A stretch of 64,000 nucleotides of DNA from Paralteromonas sediminis (GTDB taxonomy: Bacteria; Pseudomonadota; Gammaproteobacteria; Enterobacterales; Alteromonadaceae). Where the stretch lies: positions 227,686 through 291,685 of the forward strand of contig NZ_RPOK01000003.1 in assembly GCF_003820355.1 (NCBI RefSeq), written 5' to 3'. The notes under the pieces are model-generated. The model worked only from the letters and a program-made list of their open reading frames with translations, was not told the origin of the DNA and searched no databases. Below are positions 35,175 through 45,900 of the stretch, piece after piece (the first letter of the stretch is position 1; each line of letters begins with the position of its first letter). The translations under genes and the position numbers were made by a program.

Positions 35175-35999
35175 TTACTTGTTACGACGACGTACGATAA
35201 GTTTATCAGTACGCTTGTTGCTACGGGTTTTCTTACCTTTAGTCGGTACGCCCCAAGGTGTCACAGGGTGACGACCACCAGAAGTACGACCTTCACCACC
35301 ACCGTGCGGGTGATCTACCGGGTTCATGGCAACACCACGAACAGTAGGACGAACACCACGCCAGCGAGTAGCACCGGCTTTACCCAAAGAACGCAGCATG
35401 TGCTCAGCGTTGCCAACTTCACCGATAGTTGCACGGCAGTCAGACAATACCTTGCGCATTTCGCCAGAGCGAAGACGCAGCGTTACGTAGTTTCCTTCAC
35501 GCGCAAGAATCTGCGCGTAAGCACCGGCAGAGCGTGCAATTTGTGCACCTTTACCAGGCTTCATTTCGATGGCGTGAATTACCGTACCAACAGGAATGTT
35601 GCGCATAGGCATAGCATTACCTGCTTTGATAGGTGCATCTGAACCAGACTGAACTGCATCACCCGCTTTCGCACCTTTAGGTGCAAGGATGTAGCGACGC
35701 TCACCGTCTGCGTACAATACCAACGCAATGTTTGCTGAACGGTTCGGATCGTATTCAAGACGCTCAATTTTGGCTGGGATGCCGTCTTTGTTGCGTTTGA
35801 AGTCGATAACACGGTAGTGCTGCTTATGACCACCACCAATGTGACGAACGGTGATACGACCACCGTTATTACGACCGCCAGACTTGCTGTTTTTTTCCAA
35901 CAACGGAGCGTAAGGTGCGCCTTTGTGTAGGTCAGGGTTAGTTACCTGTACTACGTGACGACGACCGGCAGAAGTTGGCTTAGCTTTCAATAATGGCAT
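35175..35999 (-). CDS. rplB: 50S ribosomal protein L2
   Basis: The 274-residue protein has [27 protein letters not shown] at the N-terminus and the C-terminal [28 protein letters not shown] with the conserved His near the peptidyl-transferase centre. L2 is a primary 23S binder needed for subunit joining. Large apparent open frames on the opposite strand here are composition shadows. Confidence 0.98.
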   Translation of the reverse strand: MPLLKAKPTSAGRRHVVQVTNPDLHKGAPYAPLLEKNSKSGGRNNGGRITVRHIGGGHKQHYRVIDFKRNKDGIPAKIERLEYDPNRSANIALVLYADGERRYILAPKGAKAGDAVQSGSDAPIKAGNAMPMRNIPVGTVIHAIEMKPGKGAQIARSAGAYAQILAREGNYVTLRLRSGEMRKVLSDCRATIGEVGNAEHMLRSLGKAGATRWRGVRPTVRGVAMNPVDHPHGGGEGRTSGGRHPVTPWGVPTKGKKTRSNKRTDKLIVRRRNK

Positions 36000-36013
36000 T
36001 TCTAATCCCCTTC

Positions 36014-36313
36014 TTACTCAGCACCACCGACGAAGTCGATGTCCTGACCTTCTTTAAGAACCACATAGGCCTTTTTCCAGTCGCTGCGCTTACCGAAGTT
36101 CATACCGTGACGCTTAGTTTTACCTTTAACGTTCACAGTGCGTACGCCTTCAACTTCAACCTCGAACAGTTTCTCAACTGCTGCTTTGATTTCCGCTTTA
36201 TTGGCATCTTTAACTACTTTAAATACAACTGTGTTGTTGCTCTCAGCAGCCAAAGTAGACTTTTCTGATACGTGAGGTGCAACCAACACTTTTAGTAGAC
36301 GTTCTTCTCTCAT
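36014..36313 (-). CDS. rplW: 50S ribosomal protein L23
   Basis: The 99-residue protein reads [19 protein letters not shown] and [32 protein letters not shown], the L23 signature. It is at the exit of the peptide tunnel and docks trigger factor and SRP. It overlaps rplD by 4 bp. Confidence 0.98.
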   Translation of the reverse strand: MREERLLKVLVAPHVSEKSTLAAESNNTVVFKVVKDANKAEIKAAVEKLFEVEVEGVRTVNVKGKTKRHGMNFGKRSDWKKAYVVLKEGQDIDFVGGAE

Positions 36314-36915
36314 GACAACGCCTCCTCTAGTTGTTTAACTGCATCGGCAGTGATTAACACTTTTTCGAATGCAATTAGACTTACTGGGTCAATACCTGCA
36401 ACATCACGAACGTCAACTTTGTACAAGTTGCGTGCAGACAAGAACAAGTTCTCATCTACTTCTGGTGTTACGATAAGTACATCGCGAAGCTCAAGTGAAT
36501 TAAGCTTACCAACCAGCTCTTTAGTTTTAGGTGAATCTACACCGAAGCTCTCAACAACTACCAAGCGGTCCTGACGAACCAACTCAGAAAGAATGCTTTT
36601 GATAGCACCACGGTACATCTTCTTGTTAACTTTTTGCTCGAAGTTACGAGGCTTAGCAGCGAATGCGCGACCACCGCCAACCCAAATTGGGCTACGGATA
36701 GTACCAGCACGTGCACGACCTGTACCTTTTTGACGCCAAGGCTTCTTGCCGCCACCACGAACTTCTGAACGTGTCTTCTGTGCTTTAGTACCCTGACGAG
36801 CACCTGCACTGTATGCAACGACTACCTGGTGAACCAGCGCTTCGTTGAATTCACGTCCAAAGGTCGCTTCTGAAACTTCAAGTGCTTTCGCATCTTTTAC
36901 TGACAATTCCATCAC
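36310..36915 (-). CDS. rplD: 50S ribosomal protein L4
   Basis: The 201-residue protein has the tunnel loop [36 protein letters not shown] and the globular domain with [17 protein letters not shown]. In gammaproteobacteria free L4 binds the S10 leader and represses the operon at both transcription and translation; the long leader here allows this, although it was not modelled. Confidence 0.98.
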   Translation of the reverse strand: MMELSVKDAKALEVSEATFGREFNEALVHQVVVAYSAGARQGTKAQKTRSEVRGGGKKPWRQKGTGRARAGTIRSPIWVGGGRAFAAKPRNFEQKVNKKMYRGAIKSILSELVRQDRLVVVESFGVDSPKTKELVGKLNSLELRDVLIVTPEVDENLFLSARNLYKVDVRDVAGIDPVSLIAFEKVLITADAVKQLEEALS

Positions 36916-36929
36916 TTACTCCTAAGACG

Positions 36930-37568
36930 TTACGCTTTAACAGCTGGCTTAACGACAACGTCGCTGCCAGTTGCGCCAGGTACGGCACCTTTAACTAGAA
37001 TAAGGCTGTTTTCTACGTCAACGCGTACCACTTCCAAAGACTGGGTAGTCACCTGCTTGTTACCAAGCTGACCGGCCATTTTCTTGCCTTTGAATACTTT
37101 ACCTGGAGATTGGTTCTGACCAATTGAACCAGGTGCACGGTGAGATAGAGAGTTACCGTGAGTCATACGCTGTGAACTGAAGTTCCAACGCTTGATCGCA
37201 CCAGCAAAACCTTTACCTTTTGACGTACCAGTTACGTCAATCTTTTTGGTGTCGTTGAAGATTTCAACAGTGATTTCACTGCCTACTTCAATGTCGGCAC
37301 CTTCGTTGTCTTCTAGGCGGAATTCCCACAAGCCACGACCAGCTTCAACACCTGCTTTGGCAAAGTGCCCAGCATCTGGTTTGTTAACGCGGTTCGCTTT
37401 CTTAGTACCTGCAGTTACCTGAAGAGCGCGATAACCGTCTGTTTCCTCAGTGCGTAACTGGGTAACACGGTTTGGGGTCGCTTCAATAACAGTCACAGGG
37501 ATAGATACACCATCTTCAGTGAAGATACGTGTCATACCCACTTTACGACCGACTAGACCAATCGCCAT
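36930..37568 (-). CDS. rplC: 50S ribosomal protein L3
   Basis: The 212-residue protein begins [18 protein letters not shown] and contains [32 protein letters not shown]. The GxIGQNQ motif includes the Gln normally methylated by PrmB. L3 reaches toward the peptidyl-transferase centre. Confidence 0.98.
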   Translation of the reverse strand: MAIGLVGRKVGMTRIFTEDGVSIPVTVIEATPNRVTQLRTEETDGYRALQVTAGTKKANRVNKPDAGHFAKAGVEAGRGLWEFRLEDNEGADIEVGSEITVEIFNDTKKIDVTGTSKGKGFAGAIKRWNFSSQRMTHGNSLSHRAPGSIGQNQSPGKVFKGKKMAGQLGNKQVTTQSLEVVRVDVENSLILVKGAVPGATGSDVVVKPAVKA

Positions 37569-37586
37569 TGTTATAACCCTCTCTTG

Positions 37587-38149
<563 letters not shown>

Positions 38150-38178
38150 ATTATACATGGGATGGCGACAAAAGCAAC
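38150..38178 (-). promoter_or_regulatory. S10 operon promoter
   Basis: On the minus strand a perfect TATAAT (38150-38155) is preceded, with 16 bases spacing, by TTGCTT. The AT-rich stretch upstream could act as an UP element. GC-rich bases right after the -10 (CGCGCCC) resemble the discriminator of stringently controlled ribosomal promoters. Confidence 0.7.
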
Positions 38179-38271
38179 AGCAAAACAAAGTTTTCTTTAT
38201 GGGTTTAGCGTGCTACAACCTATTGGTATAACAACAAAACACAATGCGTACTAAATTCACGGGAGCAACCT

Positions 38272-39237
38272 ATGGCGAGTGGTTGGCTTGCAGCGCGAAA
38301 ACGCGTATCTGAATTACTTGAACCTCAACAGCGTAATGACAAGCTGGGCGACCTGGTCGACTTCTTACTGGTCGTGCTCATTGTTACCAATGTACTGGCG
38401 GTCATGGCCTCGACTGTTAATAGCATAGACGCCCAGTATGGCCAGTGGCTGTTTGCGTATGAAGTATTCTCTGTTGGCATTTTTACTATCGAGTATGTAT
38501 TGCGGGTGTGGTCTAGTGTTGAGCACGAAAACCCTGCCCTACCAAAGTGGAAAGCGCGGCTCTCTTATGCAACCAGCCCCATGGCCGTTATTGATTTGCT
38601 GGCGATACTGCCCTTTTATTTGAGCTTGTTCTTCAATTTGGACTTGCGCTTCCTGCGTATTATCCGATTAATAAGGGTCGCCAAGCTAGGTCGGTATTCC
38701 GGCGCCATGCAGTTGCTTTACGACGTATTTCGACGTGAATTTAAGGTACTAACCGCCGCACTACTGTGGTTGGTAGTGCTTATGGTGATTGCCTCCAGTG
38801 GTATATACCTCATTGAACATCAAGTACAGCCCGATAAGTTCGGCAGTATTCCGCAAGCCATGTGGTGGGCCATGGCTACCCTGACCACAGTGGGTTATGG
38901 TGATGTGACGCCCATTACCCCCCTCGGCAAATTTTTCGGTGGTACAATAACGGTCATTAGTATGGCCATGGTGGCATTGCCCGCCGGCATTTTAGCGTCG
39001 AGCTTTTCCGAGCAGCTGAGAAAGCGTCGAGACACATTTTCTGCCAAGGTTATAGAAGCGTTTGCTGATGGCGTGCTAAGCGCAAAGGAACTCCATGAGC
39101 TTGAGAAGTTACGCAAAACACTGGGCTTAGAAAGGCAAGATGCAGAAGCCTTGTTTAATCTTATTCAAAAGGAACGCACCACTAAACTAGTGAAAACCTG
39201 CCCTCATTGTGGCAAGTCGGTTGAGGGTCATGAGTAA
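38272..39237 (+). CDS. Voltage-gated potassium channel (ion transport family)
   Basis: The 321-residue protein has six transmembrane helices. The S4 segment RFLRIIRLIRVAKLGRYSG carries five Arg/Lys at regular spacing, and the pore loop has TLTTVGYGDVTP with the selectivity filter VGYGD (about 207-212). The C-terminal cytoplasmic part has a helix and ends with a zinc-ribbon-like CPHCGKSVEGHE. It is a Kv-like bacterial K+ channel. The gene is divergent from the S10 operon. Confidence 0.93.
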   Translation: MASGWLAARKRVSELLEPQQRNDKLGDLVDFLLVVLIVTNVLAVMASTVNSIDAQYGQWLFAYEVFSVGIFTIEYVLRVWSSVEHENPALPKWKARLSYATSPMAVIDLLAILPFYLSLFFNLDLRFLRIIRLIRVAKLGRYSGAMQLLYDVFRREFKVLTAALLWLVVLMVIASSGIYLIEHQVQPDKFGSIPQAMWWAMATLTTVGYGDVTPITPLGKFFGGTITVISMAMVALPAGILASSFSEQLRKRRDTFSAKVIEAFADGVLSAKELHELEKLRKTLGLERQDAEALFNLIQKERTTKLVKTCPHCGKSVEGHE

Positions 39238-39418
39238 CCTTAGCAGGTTGCCAAAAAGTCACAGGCTATTCTGAACCGTTCATTGAATACAGTGGTAAAA
39301 CGAGTAAGAAAGCGTAAATATACAGAAAAGTGCATACTGGCTTATACTTTAGGGGCATAAATCTGTTATGAATCCTGTCTTTAGGATACACTCAAACAGT
39401 AACTTATTTCGCTAGGTA

Positions 39419-41659
39419 ATGATGAACACGGAATCTTCAACTCAAAACCTGTTGATTCAGGTAACACAAGTTCTTGAGAACCATGCCTCTTTGCTGGATG
39501 CGTACAGCGAACTTGAGCCTTTGATCCTAAACCTACTCGACGCCGAACGCATGAGTATTTTTCAGCGTCGGCGCCAGCATCAGGATTTGGTCGCGCGTTT
39601 CAAAACGGGCAAAAGTACTGTTGAAATTAAGGTCCCTATCAGCCCGCTCTCTGTTGCCGGCTATGTTGGCTTGTCGCAACGCCCTTTGGTAGTGGCAGAC
39701 CCGTATAATGAAGAACTATTAAAATCGATTCATCCTCGCCTTCGGTTTAACCGAAAGTTCGACAAAGACAATAACTTCAAAACGAACAATATTCTTTGTG
39801 TGCCCATAATGAATGCAGACGTACTCATGGGCGTCATGCAGATCATCAATAAAAAAGGCGAAAACGAACTGGAAGGGTTCAGCCAGAAAGATTTGGAACT
39901 GGCTCACGAACTCACCCAGATTTTGGGTAACAAATTCCGTTATGAACTTGGCGGCACTAATGGCCCACTCGACTTCCTGGTACACACAGGCTCGATGTCA
40001 GAAAAAGCCGTCGCGGAGCTACTCGAAAGCTCAGACGATATGCGCACCATAGTGCAGCGTTTAATTTCAGAATTTCGCATAGCCGAACCGGTTATCGGCA
40101 ACGCGCTGTCTATTCACTATCAAGTGCCTTTTATTGGCTATTTGCCCGACAAGTATCACCCTTATCAAAGTGAAAGCCGACTTAACGAATCTTATTTAAA
40201 GCGTAATTATGTTGCAGTAATTGCCGACGCTCACGATAAGCCCACCGTATTAATGGCCGAGCCGAATAACGCCAGCTTGTTAATGGAAATTGAAAGCGCA
40301 CTGGGCATCGACAAGTACGAAATCGCAGTGGGCTTGCCTAACCACATATTGCAATACCTCGGTGGCGGCGGTGGCGGTGGCGGTGCCATGGGCGAGATGA
40401 GTGATATTCTCGACGAAATTGGCACGAGTAATGAAGAACTAGACGACCACGTTGATGAGATGTCTGATGACGCACCAGCCATTGTTCGCTTGGTGAGTCG
40501 TATACTGCATGACGCAAAGCGCACCAATGCTTCAGATATTCACATCGACCCAGAAAAAAGCGGCCCTACACGGGTAAGAATGCGTATAGACGGCGTGTGC
40601 CGCGATATCAATCAGGTGCCCGCATCGCACCATAGTGCAGTTATTGCCCGTATTAAAATTATGGCCAACCTGAATATTGCTGAAAAGCGAATTCCTCAGG
40701 ACGGAAAGCTCGCTTTTAAAGCCAGCGGCCAGTTAGTGGAAGTGCGGGTAGCAACCATACCTACCGTTGCCGGTGAAGGCGTGGTCATGCGTATTCTTGC
40801 GTCTGGTGGCGCCATGCCGATTGAAAAAATGAACCTTGCTGAAAACAACCTAACCCGGTTGGAAAGCATGATCAAAAAACCCCACGGTATCTTGCTGGTA
40901 GTGGGGCCTACAGGTTCGGGTAAAACCACCACACTGCACGCTGTGCTCGGGTATTTGAATACGCCAGATAAAAAGATCTGGACGGCAGAAGACCCGGTGG
41001 AAATTACCCAGCCAGGCCTTCAACAGGTACAGGTTAGCCCCAAAATTGGTTTTACCTTTGCGCAGGCGCTCAGGGCCTTTTTGCGTGCCGACCCCGACAT
41101 CATTCTAATTGGTGAGATGCGTGATAAAGAAACCGCGCACGCGGGTATAGAAGCCTCGCTAACGGGTCACTTGGTATTGTCTACGTTGCACACTAACTCA
41201 GCTCCCGAAACCATTACCCGTTTGCTCGATTTAGGCCTTGACCCGGTGAACTTCTCCGACGCCTGTGTGGGTATACTGGCTCAGCGTCTTATTCGTACCA
41301 TTTGCCCAAATTGTAAAGAGCAATATGAGGCAACACCGGAAGAAGTCGCCTTTATTCACCGCCAATACGGCGACGAGTATATTCACGAGCTAAACCTGCC
41401 CTCCCCCCTTATGCTCACCCGCGGTAAAGGCTGTGAAGCCTGTGGCGACACCGGCTATAAAGGCCGAACAGGTGTACACGAATTATTGGGAATGACGCCA
41501 GAGTTACGGTCTTTGATCTATAAAGAAGAGTCGGTGTCAAAAATGAAAGACCAAGCCATGAATGACGGCATGCGTACCTTGGTGCAAGACGCCATTTACA
41601 AAGTGATTAAAGGCGATACCGACATTGCCCAAGTGCAAATTGTGAGTGGGGCTGAGTAA
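39419..41659 (+). CDS. GspE/PulE-family ATPase with N-terminal GAF domain
   Basis: The 746-residue protein has an N-terminal GAF domain (about 25-170; LNLLDAERMSIFQRRRQHQDLVARFKTG, MGVMQIINKKGENELEGFSQ), a MshEN-like middle part, and a run of seven glycines before the ATPase. The ATPase core has the Walker A GPTGSGKTTTLHAV (about 496-509), AEDPVEIT, RADPDIILIGEMRD, a His box (GHLVLSTLHTN) and a C-terminal zinc CPNC / CEAC pair. Such ATPases power type II secretion or type IV pili. No other pilus or secretion genes are adjacent; GAF suggests control by a small molecule (inference). Confidence 0.9.
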   Translation: MMNTESSTQNLLIQVTQVLENHASLLDAYSELEPLILNLLDAERMSIFQRRRQHQDLVARFKTGKSTVEIKVPISPLSVAGYVGLSQRPLVVADPYNEELLKSIHPRLRFNRKFDKDNNFKTNNILCVPIMNADVLMGVMQIINKKGENELEGFSQKDLELAHELTQILGNKFRYELGGTNGPLDFLVHTGSMSEKAVAELLESSDDMRTIVQRLISEFRIAEPVIGNALSIHYQVPFIGYLPDKYHPYQSESRLNESYLKRNYVAVIADAHDKPTVLMAEPNNASLLMEIESALGIDKYEIAVGLPNHILQYLGGGGGGGGAMGEMSDILDEIGTSNEELDDHVDEMSDDAPAIVRLVSRILHDAKRTNASDIHIDPEKSGPTRVRMRIDGVCRDINQVPASHHSAVIARIKIMANLNIAEKRIPQDGKLAFKASGQLVEVRVATIPTVAGEGVVMRILASGGAMPIEKMNLAENNLTRLESMIKKPHGILLVVGPTGSGKTTTLHAVLGYLNTPDKKIWTAEDPVEITQPGLQQVQVSPKIGFTFAQALRAFLRADPDIILIGEMRDKETAHAGIEASLTGHLVLSTLHTNSAPETITRLLDLGLDPVNFSDACVGILAQRLIRTICPNCKEQYEATPEEVAFIHRQYGDEYIHELNLPSPLMLTRGKGCEACGDTGYKGRTGVHELLGMTPELRSLIYKEESVSKMKDQAMNDGMRTLVQDAIYKVIKGDTDIAQVQIVSGAE

Positions 41660-41913
41660 GCCAGCCCTGCTTTTAATAACTCATTGTGGTATTTCGATAG
41701 TATTGCTAAGCCTGTCACTAGCACACTAAAAAATGCCATATGCATGAGTGTGTCGGTCCCAAAAACCAAAACCAACTGAGTAAATAGCGCAGAAAGATGC
41801 GCCGGCATATTGGTTATCCCACTTAATATCAGCAACAAACAAACCGTCACCACAAGATGAGCCGACCGCTGGCTCGCTGTGGCTTGCGGCGTTAGTACAT
41901 TAGCATCATTCAT
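41596..41913 (-). CDS. Small membrane protein of unknown function
   Basis: This 105-residue protein, from ATG at 41913 (AAGG about 9 bases upstream), has three hydrophobic segments (around HLVVTVCLLLILSGITNM, LFTQLVLVFGTDTLMHMAFFSVLVTGLAIL and AGLAYSAPLTICTW). It was not recognised. Its 3' end overlaps the end of the convergent GspE-like gene by 64 bp, which is long for a real overlap. The C-terminus may therefore be an extension of an eroded frame. It is probably a real but poorly conserved gene. Confidence 0.5.
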   Translation of the reverse strand: MNDANVLTPQATASQRSAHLVVTVCLLLILSGITNMPAHLSALFTQLVLVFGTDTLMHMAFFSVLVTGLAILSKYHNELLKAGLAYSAPLTICTWAMSVSPLITL

Positions 41914-41959
41914 TATGTTCAACCTTGTTCACCTAAATAGACAACAAGAAGCTTAATGA

Positions 41960-41973
41960 CTGCTGCGCAGCAG
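41960..41973. repeat. Perfect 14-bp palindrome CTGCTGCGCAGCAG
   Basis: An exact palindrome without spacer lies 46 bases upstream of the small membrane protein gene, between it and a pseudogene remnant. It could be a protein-binding site. No family was recognised. Confidence 0.4.
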
Positions 41974-42004
41974 GTACAATTATTAAATTTAATAGTGGTA
42001 TTAG

Positions 42005-42235
42005 TATTCCTTTAAACCGCGCCATGGATATGTGATTGACTATGAAGGCGGGCTAAACAACCAAGGAGACATGGTGGTAGAAGGCTATATTCAGTATTAC
42101 CAGAACGGCACTCAACCGCCGTTTAGAGGCACATGGAGCCAATATCCAGACGATTCAGCACGACAATTATTTGAAATACAAAACCAAGATGGAAACTGGC
42201 AAATCTGATTTGATGGTAAATACATTCCTCAATAA
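42005..42235 (+). pseudogene. Truncated gene remnant with in-frame TGA
   Basis: After an in-frame TAG at 42002 there are 67 codons of protein-like sequence (for example VIDYEGGLNNQGDMVVEGYI and FRGTWSQYPDDSARQLFEIQ). A TGA at 42206-42208 interrupts it, and the frame then continues FDGKYIPQ to a TAA at 42233. A one-base change TGG to TGA would restore WQIWFDGKY, a natural C-terminus of this kind of small beta-rich domain. No start codon or N-terminal half is present. The pieces therefore look like the eroded 3' end of a formerly longer gene. The family was not firmly identified. Confidence 0.65.
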
Positions 42236-42289
42236 AGCTAGCAACCTGACGCTTTTCGACTAGGGTTAAATCAAAAACCGGAGAACCCT

Positions 42290-42982
42290 ATGCGTGAGCT
42301 TGCTGAGCAAAGAGAAGCGCGCTTTTTCTTTTTTACCGCCATTGCCTTCGCCACAATCGTAGTGGCAGGCTTTGTGATGTTCATCATAACCGGGCGCTCT
42401 ACTTTCTCAGCGCCGTGGTGGGTGCACCTACATGCCGTCACCTACATGGCCTGGTTAGGCCTATACCTCAGTCAAACTTACTTTATCTATGCAGACAAAC
42501 GCGCTAATCATCGCGTAATGGGGAAAATAGGCGCAGGCCTCGCCATATGGATGATAGTTAGCGGCGCTGTATTTCTGCCCTACACGGTGATGGTAGGCCG
42601 CACGCCGCCTTTTTTCACGCCTGCATTTTTTCTCGCCCTCGATGCCCTTAACATTCTCGTATTCGGACTTTTAATAACCTTAGGCCTATTCATGCGGCAT
42701 AAAACCCATTGGCACCGCCGCCTTATGTTTGCCGCCACCTTATCCATTGGCACACCGGGCGTCGGCCGTATCGCACTGGTACTGGAAATAGAAGCCGCCA
42801 TTGTTGTGTCTGCGGTAATGTTAGGTTTTTTATTGGGCGGCATGGTGTTCGACGGGATAAACAAAAAACGGTTTTACCCCGCCTATCTGGTAGGCCTTAT
42901 CCCCATTATGGCAATGGGGCCATTAACAGAGGTATTGGCTAAGACTGCATTTATGGGTGAGGTGGTGAGTTGGTTGCAGTGA
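42290..42982 (+). CDS. Multi-pass membrane protein of unknown function
   Basis: The 230-residue protein has six to seven transmembrane helices. It has HLHAVTYMAWLGLYLSQTYFI and a HRVMGKIG loop, then MRHKTHWHRRLMFAATLSI; the conserved His residues in helices suggest heme or metal binding like DUF2306-type proteins, but that is inference. No partner gene is evident. ACCGGAGAACC precedes the ATG. Confidence 0.78.
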   Translation: MRELAEQREARFFFFTAIAFATIVVAGFVMFIITGRSTFSAPWWVHLHAVTYMAWLGLYLSQTYFIYADKRANHRVMGKIGAGLAIWMIVSGAVFLPYTVMVGRTPPFFTPAFFLALDALNILVFGLLITLGLFMRHKTHWHRRLMFAATLSIGTPGVGRIALVLEIEAAIVVSAVMLGFLLGGMVFDGINKKRFYPAYLVGLIPIMAMGPLTEVLAKTAFMGEVVSWLQ

Positions 42983-42992
42983 AGTTCCTCTG

Positions 42993-45900
42993 CTAAGCAT
43001 CACGCATTAATTCTGACTTAGCAACGAATTCACTAGGGCAAGAACCCGTTTGCGTTTTGAACACTGTGCTGAAATATGAAGGATTACTAAAGCCGCATTC
43101 GTAAGCTACATCTGTCACTGTAAACCCTTCTAAAAGTTTCGCCTTTGCCATCGACACTCTGTACGCCTTGAGGGTTTCAGTGAAGCTCTTGCCCACTACT
43201 ACCTCCAGTTTTCTATTAAGTTGTCTTTCACACACGTTTAGATTTGAAGCACATTTACTCCTGTTAAAATCGGGATCGCACGCGTATTTTTCAAAGCATG
43301 CCCTTAACCCAAGGTAAAACCTTTGATCCTTTTCTCTGGCAAGTTTAGGAACCCCTTCCATAAAATCAAATCCACAGTCGTTGTCGATAGAATCAGATAT
43401 GGCTGCACGCATTTTTTGGTTTAATACGATACGATTCTTAACTTGTTTGAAAAGAATATCGCGATTAAATGGTTTTAGTATGTATTCATCGACTAGTGCA
43501 TCATGGCCAGTCTTAATTGATTTCTTGTCATTCATACCTGTGACAATAAACACAGGGATATGAGTAAGCATTTCGTCCGCGCGTATAAATTTAGCCACAT
43601 CTATGCCTGATTTAAGCGGCATTTTGTAATCAGTAATGACCAGATCAGGCATTAAACGTGAGACAGCATTAATCGCGTCTTTGCCATTCTTCACCAGATA
43701 ACAATTAAATTCATTTTTAAACAGATTATGCAAGAACTCTCTGAGTTCTTCGCTATCTTCTGCTATGAGAAGAATAGGTTGGTTTTCTTCGAATTCTGGT
43801 TCGCAAACGTATACATGAGAATCATTTTTTAACGAATCATCTTGTTTTTCTTTTTCGTAAGCCGTCTCAGTATCGCTGCTTGGTTTTAGCACGGCTGGAA
43901 GGATAACTTTAAATTCAGCACCTTTCCCGGGCTCACTGCTAACTTCGATGAATCCTGAGTTAGCTTTGACCAATTGCTTAACAAGCGACAATCCTAAACC
44001 AATACCCTTTTCATGCTCTGCATTCTCTAAACGGGTAAATTTACCAAACATCATCCTAGCTTCGCTTTGCGTTAAACCAGGCCCCTGATCTTTTACACTT
44101 AGCATAACAAAGTCGTTCTCTTTCCAAACTTTAACCACAATTTCAGATGTGTCTGGCGAATATTTCACCGCATTAGAGATGAGATTGTAGAAAATTTGCT
44201 GCAACGAATCCTGGTAAAGCGTGATGCTCCCTTTGGCATTGCATTTTAATGTGAGGTGCTGGCACTTTTGTTCCGCTAGCGGCTTTAAGCTTTCAACCAC
44301 ATAGGTAGCGGTAGAATTGATATCGTAACTGTGACTTGGGATTTCCCTAATACAGCTTAAGCGTTCAATTTCCAATAATTGTTCAACTAGGCAAGTGACC
44401 CTCTCTGCATTGCGATTTACTATCTCAAACTGCTTCTTAGAATCTTCATCCTTGAGTTTGTCTACTATTGTTTTTAGGGGTTCGGTTACTAATGTGAGCG
44501 GCGTTCTGATTTCATGGGAAATATTGGCCATTAATGACTGCTTATGAGCAAGAAGTCGTTGCAACGAATCACTGTTATCCTTTAGAGCGACTACTTTGTT
44601 CCTTGCTGACTTTTCCCCATGTGCTTTTGCTCCAGATACATTTCTCAAATAGATATAAAAACCGATTGAAAAGACTATGATAATTAGCGCTACATAGACG
44701 AATAGTGCTTCATTGGTAAGATAAAAAGGTGGTAGTACGGTTATTTTATATCTCGTAATTGGTTGTTCGATCTCAAATCGTTTATCGACCGCTTTTACTT
44801 CCAAAACATAGGTGCCAAATATCAAATTTGAGATGCTAATAGTTTCAAGAGATGACTTTGATTCTGTCCAGTTTGAATTAAAGCCGACTAGTCTATAGGC
44901 GAAATGCTTTCGGTCACTATCCAACGGCCCAGAAACTGAGAATTCCATGTTTAAAAGGTCCTCATTAGAGGCAAGGATTAAGTGGGGCATTTCGTTTGTT
45001 ATATAATTTATTCTATTAATAGTATTTTCAATTTTTTTGCTCTGTGGGTTTAAGATCCCCATAGCTTGAAGCTTGACCACTGAATGAGACAGAAAACCTG
45101 AGGAGAATAGGTCGCTTAAATAGTCATTTTGAAAAACATACCCAAGCGTATCACCGAATATTATCGTAGTATTCTCATGACTAATAACTGAGTTATATTC
45201 AAAATCATAATCAAATACGCCGAACTCTTGAGCCAACTGAGCAGACGTTTCCTCTTTTAAATTTACTAAATACAGTCCATTGTTAGTTGAAACAGTAATT
45301 GAGTGAGTCATCAATTCTGCTGCTCCTCTTATGAACGTCGGGTTAAACCAGTTGAGTCGTTTCAATTCTTGTGTGGTTTTGTTTACAACTAATAATCCAT
45401 TCCCATCAGAACAAAGAATCAAGGTGTTCATATACTCTATGAGGCAATTAACATGTCTGTTGGTGATGAGATTGTTTTCTGTCAGCACTTTTACAGCGCC
45501 ATCATGGGATATAGTGAAAAGACCTACACCTCTAACAGTGAAATAATCTGCATCCCTCCTTTTGAAATAATCTAGAATATCCCCCTGAAAGATAGGTATA
45601 TTCTTTCCATTAACCACTTTATATATTTCTTTGTGGACAGCATCATAGGTTATTGTTCCGTCTGATACTTTTTTTCCAGTTAATGATTTAACTTGTGTAA
45701 TGTTATGATTATCCAAGTCATAAGATTGTCCATCTGAGGAACCAAGTGAATATATAGAATTATTCCCGTTTTTGGCTTCAAAAAAAACTTCATTGCCTTT
45801 TTTGAAACTAGAGTCTAAATCAAACATGTAGCTGAGTGAGCCAGAACGCATAGGAATGAAAACAAGGCCTGTCTTTCCTGTTGAAGTATAGATATTTCTC

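Noticed and set aside
34911-35642. Long open frame on the + strand across rpsS and rplB
   Set aside because: It lies opposite highly conserved ribosomal genes and the protein has no recognisable fold; it is a shadow of their codon bias.
40360-40384. GGC/GGT repeat in the GspE-like gene
   Set aside because: It encodes a seven-glycine linker in frame; it is a flexible hinge, not a mobile or regulatory repeat.
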